A stretch of DNA of 64,000 nt from Halobacterium hubeiense (GTDB lineage: Archaea; Halobacteriota; Halobacteria; Halobacteriales; Halobacteriaceae), in assembly GCF_001488575.1 (NCBI RefSeq), contig NZ_LN831302.1, forward strand, positions 2,356,001 to 2,420,000, given 5' to 3'. Made by a program: the position numbers and the translations under genes. The stretch's first letter is position 1. Each line of letters opens with the position of its first letter. Positions 35,452-43,164 of this stretch are shown here, piece by piece. The notes under the pieces were generated by a model that was not told the DNA's origin, searched no databases, and worked only from the letters and a program-made list of their open reading frames with translations.

Positions 35452-35991
35452 ATGAGCACCCAGAAGCACGTGCTGAAGCACGCCGGCGACGTCGAAGGCT
35501 CGGAAGGTCTTCGCATCGACGAGGAGAAGGCCGAACAGGTAATCGATGCGCTGAACGCCGACCTCGCGGCGACGTACGTCCTCTACCACCAGCTCCGCAA
35601 GCACCACTGGAACGTCGAGGGCGCGGAGTTCCGCGACCTCCACCTGTTCCTCGGCGACGCCGCCGCGCACGCCGAAGAGTTCGCCGACGAGCTCGCCGAG
35701 CGCGTGCAGGCGCTGGGCGGCGTCCCGCACGCCAGCCCCGCGACCCTCCAGGAGGAGTCGCCGGTCGAGCCCGAGGACGAGGACGTCTACGACATCCGGA
35801 CGTCCCTGCAGAACGACCTCGAGATGTACGGCGACATCATCGAGACGCTGCGCGAGCACGTCGACCTCGCGCAGAACCTCGGCGACCACGCCAGCGCGGA
35901 AATCGTCCGCGAGAACCTCGTGCAGGTCGAGGAGGACGCCCACCACGTCGAACACTACCTCGAGGACGACACGCTCGTCGTCAACGAGTAA
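35452..35991 (+). CDS. dpsA: DNA-protecting ferritin-like protein DpsA
   Basis: A 179-residue Dps protein: a dodecamer that oxidises and stores iron and shields DNA from peroxide. Four-helix bundle with the inter-subunit ferroxidase residues in LYHQLRKHHWNVEG (His) and FLGDAAAHAEEFADELAERV (Asp/Glu). The sequence closely resembles Halobacterium DpsA from memory, including the conserved ERVQALGGVPHA segment. The acidic surface is typical. The promoter region carries an AT palindrome. It is monocistronic. Confidence 0.95.
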   Translation: MSTQKHVLKHAGDVEGSEGLRIDEEKAEQVIDALNADLAATYVLYHQLRKHHWNVEGAEFRDLHLFLGDAAAHAEEFADELAERVQALGGVPHASPATLQEESPVEPEDEDVYDIRTSLQNDLEMYGDIIETLREHVDLAQNLGDHASAEIVRENLVQVEEDAHHVEHYLEDDTLVVNE

Positions 35992-36073
35992 CCCCGCCGA
36001 CGAGAGTTTCGTTTTTCTGCGCGCTATCGGTCGCTAGCGGCGCGTAGCGGCAGCGCGCGGGGAGAAGGGGCGG

Positions 36074-36226
36074 CTATCGTTCGACGGGGACGGTCTCGTC
36101 AGTAGAGATCCAGCCGTCGGGGTTGTCCGACTCGGTGAACACCGTTCGGGTCGGCGAGGACTGGAACGCCGCGACGCCCTCGCCGGCGGCCGGCGTCTCG
36201 TCCTCGCGGTCCTGCGTGACTGCCAT
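36074..36226 (-). CDS. Small haloarchaeal hypothetical protein (50 aa)
   Basis: A 50-residue acidic frame from ATG 36226 with an apparent conserved core RTVFTESDNPDGWISTDETV, a pattern seen in several short haloarchaeal proteins of unknown function. There are no Cys, no helix-turn-helix and no membrane segment. Upstream, a TATA-like run (TATACG region near 36252-36259 on the plus strand) is 26-33 bases away, consistent with its own leaderless transcript. It lies between dpsA and the divergent XPD-type helicase gene. Confidence 0.7.
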   Translation of the reverse strand: MAVTQDREDETPAAGEGVAAFQSSPTRTVFTESDNPDGWISTDETVPVER

Positions 36227-36338
36227 CACTACCCCGTAGGGACCCACCCACGAATATACGTTTTGGTGTGCCTAAACTCGTCCGGGGTGGCCGCCCCACG
36301 GCCGCTACCCCCGCGACTACTTCCGCTGGGAGCCGGAC

Positions 36339-36346
36339 GTTTATAC
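36339..36346 (+). promoter_or_regulatory. TATA-like box of the XPD-type helicase gene
   Basis: GTTTATAC 27-34 bases before the GTG at 36373; supports that start over the in-frame GTG at 36268. Confidence 0.6.
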
Positions 36347-36372
36347 GGCATCGAGCCGAATCGGACCCCAAC

Positions 36373-38583
36373 GTGGCCGCGAGCAACTCCCCGGACTACA
36401 TGGAGTTCTTCCCGAAGGCGTCGCCGTACGACAACCAGCGGGAGGCGATGGACGGCATCCGCGACGCCCTCGACAGCGGCCGCGACGTCCTGTTCGAGGG
36501 GGCCTGCGGGACCGGGAAGACGCTCGCCGCGCTCGCGCCGGCGCTGTCGCACGCCCGCGAGACCAACAAGACGGTCGTCATCACGACGAACGTCCACCAG
36601 CAGATGCGCCAGTTCGTGCGCGAGGCCCGCGAAATTCACGACGCCGAGCCGCTGCGCGCGGTCGTCTTCAAGGGGAAGGGGTCGATGTGCCACATCGACG
36701 TCGACTACGAGGAGTGTCAGGTCCTCCGCGACAACACCCACGAGCTGGTGGACGCCGAGCGCGACAAACAGCAGTTGGAGGAGCGCCAGCAGGCCCTGTT
36801 GGAGGAGAGCCAGGACGGCGACAGCGAGGCCGCCGAGGCGCGCGAGGCGGTATTAGACGAACTGGAGTCCGTGGAGGACGAACTCGAAGACCTCCAGGAG
36901 GGGAACGTCTGCGAGCGCTACTACGAGAACCTCGTCGGGGACAACGACGACTTCTACGAGTGGCTCTACGACGGCGTCCGCACGCCCGAGGACATCTACG
37001 AGTACGCCGAGGAGGCGGGCCTCTGCGGGTACGAACTCCTGAAGGACGGCATCGAGGGCGTGGACCTCGCGGTCTGCAACTACCACCACCTGCTGGACCC
37101 GGGGATTCGCGCGCAGTTCTTCCGCTGGCTGGGCCGCGACCCCGAGGACGTGGTGGTGGTGTTCGACGAGGCGCACAACGTCGAGGACGCCGCGCGCGAC
37201 CACGCCACGCGGACGCTCACCGAGAACACCCTCGACAGCGCGCTCTCCGAACTGGAGGAAGTCACGGACGACCGCGGCGCGGCCGCAGAGCGCGTGCTGT
37301 CGGCGTTCCGGGACGCGCTCGTGGAGACCTACGAGGGCGCGTTCGGGCCGGGCGGCGACGGTCCCGCGCTCGCGCGCTCGGAAGTGGACGGGAACTGGAC
37401 GGACGTCCCGGTGGCGAACGAGGACAAGCGCGACGACCTCACACTCGAGTTCCTCCAGCAGTACACCGGCCCCGGCATCCGGGAGGACGTCGACGACGCG
37501 CTCGCGCTCGGCGAGTACCTCGACGAGGAGTACGACGAGGCCTACCGGAACGGCGAGACGACCACGCGCCGGGAGTGCTTCGTGCTGGAGGCCGCGGAGT
37601 TCGTGGAGTCGTACGTCGAGGACAGCGGCGAACTCGGCCAGTACCCGACTGCGGCGGTGCGCCGCGACGAGGGGACGAACGACGTCTACGGCCGCGCGGA
37701 ACTGTACACGTGCATCCCGCGGGACGTGACGACGGACCTCTTCGACGCCGTGCACGCCAGCGTCCTGATGAGCGCGACGCTGCGGCCGTTCGACGTCACC
37801 GCGGACGTGCTCGGCCTGGAGGACCCGGAGACGATGGCGTTCGGCCTCCAGTTCCCCGAGGAGCGCCGGCGCACGTTCGCGGTGGACACGGAGCCGCTGT
37901 TCTCCTCGAACCGCGACGACCCCGACACTCAGGAGGAAGTCGCGGGCGCGCTCCGGGACGCCGTGAACTTCACGCCCGGGAACTGCCTGTTTTTCTTCCC
38001 GAGCTACGCGGAAGCCGAGCGCTACCACGACTTACTGGGGGACGTGGACGCCGCGCGCTACCTCGACCAGCCGGGCACGAGCGCCGAGGAGCTCCGGCAG
38101 ACGTTCACGGACGACCGCAACGGCGTCCTGTTCACGTCGCTGTGGGGGACGCTCGCGGAGGGCGTGAGCTTCGACGGCGACGACGCCCGCACCGTCGCGG
38201 TCGTCGGCGTCCCCTACCCCCACTTGGACGCGCGCGCCGAAGCCGTCCAGGACGCCTACGGGCGCGTGTTCGGCGACCGCGACGACCGCCGCAACGAGGA
38301 CGCCGGCTGGCGCTACGCCGTCGAGATTCCCACCGTCCGCAAGACGAGGCAGGCGATGGGCCGCGTCATCCGCTCCCCCGACGACTTCGGCGTGCGGATG
38401 CTCGTGGACCGCCGCTACACCAAGGAGAGCCGCACCGCGATGCGCAAGTACAGCGTCAACCCCGCGTTCCCCGCCGAGGAGCGCCGCGAACTCGTGGACA
38501 TCGACCCCGAGAAGCTCCGCGTGTCGATGCTGAACTTCTACACGGACCTCGACGCCTACGACGGTCAGCCCCCTCGTCCGTAG
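36373..38583 (+). CDS. rad3: XPD/Rad3-type Fe-S DNA helicase
   Basis: A 736-residue SF2 5'-3' DNA helicase. Walker A is EGACGTGKT (about residues 43-51), motif II is VFDEAH. Four cysteines between motifs I and II (GSMCHID, YEECQ, GNVCERYY, AGLCGYE) match the 4Fe-4S cluster of XPD, DinG and relatives. A long charged coiled-coil insertion (about residues 135-175) lies within this region. C-terminal motifs include SATLRPF and RQAMGRVIRSPDD. The role is DNA repair or unwinding; haloarchaea have more than one paralogue, so the exact name is uncertain. Confidence 0.9.
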   Translation: MAASNSPDYMEFFPKASPYDNQREAMDGIRDALDSGRDVLFEGACGTGKTLAALAPALSHARETNKTVVITTNVHQQMRQFVREAREIHDAEPLRAVVFKGKGSMCHIDVDYEECQVLRDNTHELVDAERDKQQLEERQQALLEESQDGDSEAAEAREAVLDELESVEDELEDLQEGNVCERYYENLVGDNDDFYEWLYDGVRTPEDIYEYAEEAGLCGYELLKDGIEGVDLAVCNYHHLLDPGIRAQFFRWLGRDPEDVVVVFDEAHNVEDAARDHATRTLTENTLDSALSELEEVTDDRGAAAERVLSAFRDALVETYEGAFGPGGDGPALARSEVDGNWTDVPVANEDKRDDLTLEFLQQYTGPGIREDVDDALALGEYLDEEYDEAYRNGETTTRRECFVLEAAEFVESYVEDSGELGQYPTAAVRRDEGTNDVYGRAELYTCIPRDVTTDLFDAVHASVLMSATLRPFDVTADVLGLEDPETMAFGLQFPEERRRTFAVDTEPLFSSNRDDPDTQEEVAGALRDAVNFTPGNCLFFFPSYAEAERYHDLLGDVDAARYLDQPGTSAEELRQTFTDDRNGVLFTSLWGTLAEGVSFDGDDARTVAVVGVPYPHLDARAEAVQDAYGRVFGDRDDRRNEDAGWRYAVEIPTVRKTRQAMGRVIRSPDDFGVRMLVDRRYTKESRTAMRKYSVNPAFPAEERRELVDIDPEKLRVSMLNFYTDLDAYDGQPPRP

Positions 38584-38960
38584 GTCTCGTGTCAGCGGCT
38601 AGCGTCTCCAGCTCCTTCGACGACACCTCGAAAGCCCCGGCACGCTCGCGTTCGCTCGCTTGCTGCGCTCCTCGGCCTCCGGCCTGCGGTGCTTGCGGCG
38701 CGAGCGAACAGGTAAACGCGAGCGCGCCGCCCCTTTCAGTCCGCCCGTAGCCGGTTGGTCAGCCGGTAATGGGCGGATTGAAAGGGGCGAGGCTGTAGAC
38801 GAAGGCGCACAAAGCAAGCACCGCAGCGTAGCGAGGAGCGCAGCGAGCGCACCAAGTCTACAGCCTCGGGGCTTTCGGGGTGTCAGAAGCCACTTCGGGG
38901 GAGTACGCTGCTTTCGAAGGATTCACTCCGATACAAAGAGCGGAAGAAAACTCTCGGACG
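38584..38960. other. Gene-free stretch holding a large inverted-repeat element
   Basis: No coding frame is supported. Bases 38622-38884 form the nested inverted-repeat element described separately. The flanks, 38584-38621 and 38885-38960, show no notable features except an A/T-richer patch near 38926-38950. Confidence 0.55.
38622..38884. repeat. Nested inverted-repeat element with alternative pairings
   Basis: Arms, in order: A 38622-38640 pairs with A' 38866-38884 (two mismatches); B 38651-38695 pairs in two blocks with B' 38815-38849; C 38728-38746 pairs with C' 38771-38789 (18 of 19); D 38789-38800 pairs perfectly over 12 bases with D' 38856-38867. B-B' and D-D' cross each other, so they cannot both form in a simple fold. 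It could be a structured RNA, a double-ended terminator or a small non-autonomous element. Confidence 0.75.
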
Positions 38961-39488
38961 TCACGCAGGAAGCGAGAGCGTGTCGACGCGTTCGCCGCGT
39001 TCGGCGTCGTAGAGGTACAGTTCTTCGATGTTCCACGTGACGGGGCCGACCTGTCGGCCGTCGACGTTCTCGACGGCGCGGCGGCCGCGGAAGCCGTCGG
39101 CGTCGCGGGCGAGCGTGACGTGGGGGTCGTAGTCGTCGCCGCCTTCCATCACGGGCACGGGGTCGAAGACCTCGCAGAGGCGCTGGTGGATGCCGTGGAG
39201 GCCGGGGCTCTCGACGGCGAGATAGACAACGGGGCTGGAGCCGTTCGGCGGGTTCTCGAACGTGTCGACTTCGGCGACGCGGGCTTCGACGACGGGCGCG
39301 CCGGCGAGGGCGTCCTGGGCGGTCTGCCACGCGGTGCGGAGCTGCTTGCGGTCGTCGGCGGGGACGCGCTTGACGAGCAGCGTCTGCTCGCGGCGCTCGC
39401 GGATGCGGGCGAACTCCGAGAGCGCCGGGCGGAGGTCCGCGGCGACCTTCTTGACTTCGGCCGGAACCGGAGCGTTCACGCTGTACAC
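38961..39488 (-). CDS. 2'-5' RNA ligase-like / 2H phosphoesterase family protein
   Basis: A 175-residue protein. The start is the GTG at 39488 giving MYSVNAPVPAEVKKVAADL, as in haloarchaeal homologues; the longer open frame upstream is Ser/Cys-rich noise. PHVTLARDA is the C-terminal HxTx motif of the 2H superfamily. The N-terminal motif is degenerate, with no clear HxTx at the equivalent strand (near QTLLVKR), so catalysis may differ from ThpR, the other 2H protein in this window. The function is unknown. Confidence 0.82.
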   Translation of the reverse strand: MYSVNAPVPAEVKKVAADLRPALSEFARIRERREQTLLVKRVPADDRKQLRTAWQTAQDALAGAPVVEARVAEVDTFENPPNGSSPVVYLAVESPGLHGIHQRLCEVFDPVPVMEGGDDYDPHVTLARDADGFRGRRAVENVDGRQVGPVTWNIEELYLYDAERGERVDTLSLPA

Positions 39489-39525
39489 GTGCGCTAGTGG
39501 GGCGTCGAGCGGGAAAGCGCTGACG

Positions 39526-39720
39526 TTAGATGCGGTCGAGCAGCCACAGCACGAGCAACACGAGCACGACGACCGCGATGAGCGGCTGGGCGAGTCCGAG
39601 CAGGCCGGCGAGCGCGCCGACAATCCCGCCCAGTATTTCGAGCGCGAGCCAGACGACCACCAGCACGAGCACGATTTTCAGCAGGTCTTCGACGTCGAGT
39701 GCGCCGCGGGCTGATGTCAT
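39526..39720 (-). CDS. Small two-helix membrane protein
   Basis: A 64-residue protein: polar start MTSARGALDVEDLLK, then two hydrophobic helices (about residues 16-40 and 44-61) joined by a Gly-rich turn, ending LWLLDRI. It resembles small haloarchaeal membrane proteins of unknown function (DUF7554-like, from memory). It lies 37 bases upstream of the 2H-phosphoesterase gene on the same strand and may share its transcript. Confidence 0.75.
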   Translation of the reverse strand: MTSARGALDVEDLLKIVLVLVVVWLALEILGGIVGALAGLLGLAQPLIAVVVLVLLVLWLLDRI

Positions 39721-39810
39721 GTGGGGTCGCTAGGGGAGCACGCTGATAAGGGTTCAGGCAATCGTGTGGCGTGTTACCGTAGATGGCAAGACCACGGGAC
39801 GGGAGCAACG

Positions 39811-39816
39811 TTTAAG
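39811..39816 (+). promoter_or_regulatory. TATA-like box of the argG leader
   Basis: TTTAAG, centred 28 bases before the ATG of the 35-codon leader frame at 39842. It is the only good box upstream of argG. Confidence 0.55.
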
Positions 39817-39841
39817 CACTCGGGACCGTTCGAGACTGGTA

Positions 39842-39949
39842 ATGACGCAGTCGTCGGCTCGCGCCCGCCGCTCGCCCTCGGTGAGCAGCGGGACCGTCGG
39901 CTGTCCGGTGTCCTCCCGTCGCGTGCCGCGACGACCGGGGTCCTTCTGA
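39842..39949 (+). CDS. Candidate arginine-rich leader peptide of argG (35 aa)
   Basis: A short frame with ATG at 39842 and TGA at 39947-39949, seven arginines among 35 codons, including the pairs R9-R10, R26-R27 and R30-R31 (the last pair CGA CGA, an uncommon codon here). A leaderless promoter box sits at the right distance. A 6-bp hairpin overlaps its stop codon. This arrangement would suit control of argG by arginyl-tRNA supply. Out-of-frame GC-rich DNA is also rich in Arg codons, so it may be spurious. Confidence 0.35.
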   Translation: MTQSSARARRSPSVSSGTVGCPVSSRRVPRRPGSF

Positions 39950-39953
39950 CCCC
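39937..39953 (+). promoter_or_regulatory. Hairpin in argG leader
   Basis: GGGGTC-CTTCT-GACCCC, a perfect 6-bp stem with a five-base loop that overlaps the leader frame stop. A T4 run lies about 20 bases further on (39973-39976). Candidate attenuator or RNA-structure element. Confidence 0.45.
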
Positions 39954-40030
39954 ACTACAGCTACATCCCTCGTTTTCGGTCTCGCATCACTTCCCGACTA
40001 CCGCGGCACACACCACACACGGAACACACA

Positions 40031-41251
40031 ATGACAGGAGGAACGGTCGCGCTCGCCTTCTCCGGCGGGCTCGACACGACGGTCTGCGTACCGCTGCTGA
40101 AAGAAGAGTACGGCTACGACGAGGTCATCGGCGTCACAGTCGACGTCGGCCAGCCCGAGTCAGAGTTCGCCGAGGCCCACGAGACGGCCGACGCGCTCGG
40201 CGTCGACCACTACGTCGTGGACGCGAAAGCCGAGTTCGCCGACCTCTGCTTCGAGGCGGTGCAGGCGAACGCTAGCTATCAGGGCTACCCGCTGGGCACG
40301 GCGCTCGCGCGCCCGGTCATCGCCGAGGCGATTCTGGAAGTCGCCGAGGAACAGGGCTGCACGGCACTCGCGCACGGTTGCACGGGGAAGGGCAACGACC
40401 AGCTTCGCTTCGAGGCCGTCTGGCGCGCCAGCGACCTCGACGTCATCGCGCCGGTCCGCGAACTCGGGCTGACGCGCGAGTGGGAAATCGACTACGCCGA
40501 CGAGAAGGGCCTGCCGGTCGAGGCGGGCAACGAGGGCGAGTGGAGCATCGACACAAACCTCTGGAGCCGCTCCGTGGAGGGCGGCCAGCTGGAGGACCCC
40601 GGCTACGAGCCGCCGGAGGACATCTACGACTGGACGGACGCCCCCAGCGACGAGACCGAGACCATCGACATCGAGTTTGAGGAGGGGGTGCCGGTCGCCG
40701 TGGACGGCGACGAGATGGAGCCGGTGCCGCTCATCGAGTACCTCAACGACCTCGCCGGGAGCTACGGCGTCGGCCGTACGGACATGATGGAGGACCGCAT
40801 GCTCGGCCTGAAGGTCCGCGAGAACTACGAGCACCCGGCCGCGACGACGCTGCTGACGGCCCACGAGGCGCTCGAACAGCTCGTGTTGACGAAAGACGAG
40901 CGCGAGTTCAGCCAGCAGGTCAGCCAGCAGTGGTCGGAGAAGGCCTACGAGGGCCTCGTCGACCACCCGCTGATGGACGCGCTGAACGGCTTCTTCGAGG
41001 GCACCCAGCAGAAGGTCACGGGCACGGTCACCGTCAAGTTCGAGGGCGGGCAGGCCCGCCCAGTTGCCCGCGAGAGCGAGTACGCGGTGTACTCCGCGGA
41101 CGCCGCGAGCTTCGACACGGAGACGGTCAACGGCATCGAGCAGGGCGACGCCACGGGCGTTGCGAAGTACCACGGCTTCCAGTCCCGCCTCGCGAACGCG
41201 AGCAAGCCGGAGCTGGCGCCGGATGGAGGCGACGAGGCGTCCGACGAATGA
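40031..41251 (+). CDS. argG: Argininosuccinate synthase
   Basis: Condenses citrulline and aspartate with ATP to argininosuccinate, the penultimate step of arginine synthesis. 406 residues. The ATP-pyrophosphatase P-loop is AFSGGLDTTV (residues 7-16); further family motifs are HGCTGKGNDQLRFE, EWEIDYADEKGLPV and NLWSRSVEGG. The ATG at 40031 lies at the end of an unusual CA-rich stretch with no Shine-Dalgarno sequence. Its stop overlaps the argH start (ATGA), so the two are translationally coupled. Confidence 0.97.
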   Translation: MTGGTVALAFSGGLDTTVCVPLLKEEYGYDEVIGVTVDVGQPESEFAEAHETADALGVDHYVVDAKAEFADLCFEAVQANASYQGYPLGTALARPVIAEAILEVAEEQGCTALAHGCTGKGNDQLRFEAVWRASDLDVIAPVRELGLTREWEIDYADEKGLPVEAGNEGEWSIDTNLWSRSVEGGQLEDPGYEPPEDIYDWTDAPSDETETIDIEFEEGVPVAVDGDEMEPVPLIEYLNDLAGSYGVGRTDMMEDRMLGLKVRENYEHPAATTLLTAHEALEQLVLTKDEREFSQQVSQQWSEKAYEGLVDHPLMDALNGFFEGTQQKVTGTVTVKFEGGQARPVARESEYAVYSADAASFDTETVNGIEQGDATGVAKYHGFQSRLANASKPELAPDGGDEASDE

Positions 41252-42768
41252 GCGGGGAGAGCGACGGCACGGTGGTTCGCCGCGACCGCTTCAGCGGCGG
41301 CCCCGCGCGGTCGTTCCTCTCCTCGATGGACGCCGACCACCGCATCTTCGCGGCGGACCTCGCGGTCGACCGCGCGCACGTGGTGATGCTCGCCGAGCAG
41401 GGCGTCGTCGACGACGACGAGGCGGCGACGATTCTGTCCGCGCTCGACAGCGTCGAGGACGCGGGCTTCGACGCGCTCCCCGAGGGTGAGGACGTCCACG
41501 AGGCAATCGAGACCGCGGTCGTGGAGCGCGTCGGCCCGGTCGGCGGGAAGATGCACACGGCGCGCTCGCGCAACGACGAGGTCGCGACCTGCATCCGCGC
41601 GCGCCTCCGCGAGGACGTGCTGGCCGCGCTCGACGCGGTAATAGCGCTCCGCACGGCGCTGGCGGACGTCGCCGAGGCCGAAGCGGACACCGTGATGCCG
41701 GGGTACACGCACCTCCAGCCCGCCCAGCCGACGACCGTCGCGCACTGGGCGCTCTCTTACGAGGGGACGCTCGCCCGCGACACGAGCCGGCTGCTGGACG
41801 CGTTCGGCCGCACGAACCAGTCGCCGCTGGGCGCGGCGGCGTTCGCGGGCACCACGTTCGACGTGGACCGCGAGCGCACCGCCGACCTGCTCGGGTTTGA
41901 CGGCGTCGTGGCGAACTCGATGGACGCGTCGGCGAGCCGTGACTTCCTCCTCGAAACCGTGGCGGCGCTGTCCTCGGTCGCGGTGACCTGTTCGGGCCTC
42001 GCGGAGGACGTCGTGCTGTTCGCGAACCGCGGGTTCGTGGAGCTCAGCGACGACTACTCCTCGACGTCCTCGATCATGCCCCAGAAGAAGAACCCGGACA
42101 CGCTGGAACTCGTGCGCGCGACCGCTGGTGACGCGGTGGGCGCGTACACGAGCCTCGCGACGACGCTGAAGGGGCTGCCGCGGGCGTACAACCGCGACCT
42201 CCAGCGCGCGACGCCGCACGCGTGGGACACCGCCGACGACGTGACCGACGCCGTCGAGGTTGCGGCGGGCGCGGTCGCGACGGCGGAGTGGCCAGCCGAG
42301 GAACTGGAAGCCGCAGCGGGCGAGGGGTTCTCGACGGCGACCGGCGTGGCGGACGCGCTGGCGGCGACGGGGATGCCGTTCCGCACCGCGCACGAAATCG
42401 TCGCGCTGGCGGCCGAGCAGAGCGACGACGCCGACGGGTCGAACGCGCTCCCGGAGAGCCACGCCAGCGACGGCGTCAGCGGCGAGCACAGCGCGGACCT
42501 CGTCGCGGTGGACGCGGCGGCCCGCGAGGTGACCGGAAAGCCGCTGTCCGAACTCGCGGACCCGGAAGTCGTGGCCGCGGCGCTTGACCCCGTGACGAAC
42601 GTCGCACAGCGTGACTCGGCGGGCGGCCCCGCGCCCGACGCGGTGCGCGACGCGCTGGACGACGTGCGGGTCGAGCTCGCGGCCGACGAGGCGGAAGTCG
42701 CCGACCACGAGGAAGCGCTAGCGGCGGCGGCCGACGACCTCGCCGCGGAGGTGGCGGCATATGAGTGA
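41248..42768 (+). CDS. argH: Argininosuccinate lyase
   Basis: Splits argininosuccinate into arginine and fumarate. 506 residues from the ATG at 41248, which overlaps the argG stop. HTARSRNDEVATC and the fumarase/aspartase signature SSIMPQKKNPD (about residues 272-282) are clear, with THLQPAQPTT carrying a conserved His. The C-terminal region has an acidic extension typical of haloarchaea, with an insertion around residues 395-410 (SDDADGSNALPESHASDG). It ends the first transcription unit of the arginine cluster. Confidence 0.97.
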   Translation: MSGESDGTVVRRDRFSGGPARSFLSSMDADHRIFAADLAVDRAHVVMLAEQGVVDDDEAATILSALDSVEDAGFDALPEGEDVHEAIETAVVERVGPVGGKMHTARSRNDEVATCIRARLREDVLAALDAVIALRTALADVAEAEADTVMPGYTHLQPAQPTTVAHWALSYEGTLARDTSRLLDAFGRTNQSPLGAAAFAGTTFDVDRERTADLLGFDGVVANSMDASASRDFLLETVAALSSVAVTCSGLAEDVVLFANRGFVELSDDYSSTSSIMPQKKNPDTLELVRATAGDAVGAYTSLATTLKGLPRAYNRDLQRATPHAWDTADDVTDAVEVAAGAVATAEWPAEELEAAAGEGFSTATGVADALAATGMPFRTAHEIVALAAEQSDDADGSNALPESHASDGVSGEHSADLVAVDAAAREVTGKPLSELADPEVVAAALDPVTNVAQRDSAGGPAPDAVRDALDDVRVELAADEAEVADHEEALAAAADDLAAEVAAYE

Positions 42769-42965
42769 GGCGGCCGCCGGCGCGACGGCTCGCGCCCGCT
42801 CGTCTGGCACGCCGGCCGGTCTGCGACGAGAGCGACCGCCCCTCCGTGGGCAAATAGACAACATACTTACTACGTATCTGGTTTCGGCTGGTTGGTCGTT
42901 TTGGGCGTTTTCGCGTCGTTAGCTGCTTCTCCAGTTCGTAAAAGAAGTTTGACAAGTCCGATTAG

Positions 42966-42971
42966 CTTAAG
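42966..42971 (+). promoter_or_regulatory. TATA-like box of the lysW operon
   Basis: CTTAAG 28-33 bases before the lysW ATG at 42999, in an A/T-rich intergenic segment (about 42850-42985). It indicates that lysW to argF form a transcription unit separate from argG-argH. Confidence 0.6.
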
Positions 42972-42998
42972 TGCTATCAGTGAGAACGTGGGAGTGCT

Positions 42999-43163
42999 AT
43001 GAGCACATGTCCCGAATGCGGGTCCGACGTGGCCCTGCACGACGACCTCGAAGTCGGCGAAATCGTCGACTGCGACACCTGTGGCACCGAACTGGAAGTC
43101 GTGGACACCGACCCCGCAGCCCTCGATCGAGCGCCCGAGCTCTCCGAGGACTGGGGGGAGTAA
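42999..43163 (+). CDS. lysW: Amino-group carrier protein LysW
   Basis: A 54-residue carrier protein. Four cysteines form a zinc ribbon (CPECG at residues 4-8, CDTCG at 25-29) and the C-terminus is the family signature EDWGE, whose last Glu gamma-carboxyl is joined to the amino group of glutamate. It protects and carries the intermediates from ArgX to LysK instead of an acetyl group. It is leaderless, followed one base later by the argX start. It is shorter than common ORF length cut-offs, but motif and context are decisive. Confidence 0.96.
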   Translation: MSTCPECGSDVALHDDLEVGEIVDCDTCGTELEVVDTDPAALDRAPELSEDWGE

Positions 43164-43164
43164 G

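Larger units (their letters stand above)
39721..40030 (+). other. Leader region of the argG-argH transcript
   Basis: A 310-base interval with no ordinary gene. It holds a TATA-like box at 39811-39816, a 35-codon Arg-rich frame at 39842-39949 and a hairpin at 39937-39953. No A/T-rich promoter box is seen at the leaderless distance before the argG ATG, so the argG mRNA probably begins near 39838 with a leader of about 190 bases. Confidence 0.6.

Noticed and set aside
38622-38884. Intact insertion sequence
   Set aside because: Terminal inverted repeats exist but the interior has no transposase frame, and no target-site duplication was recognised.
42761-42922. A 53-codon frame whose ATG overlaps the argH stop
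   Set aside because: Its first part is Arg/Ala/Ser-rich noise, its second part crosses the A/T-rich promoter region of lysW with no motif, and it has no promoter or partner. Probably chance.
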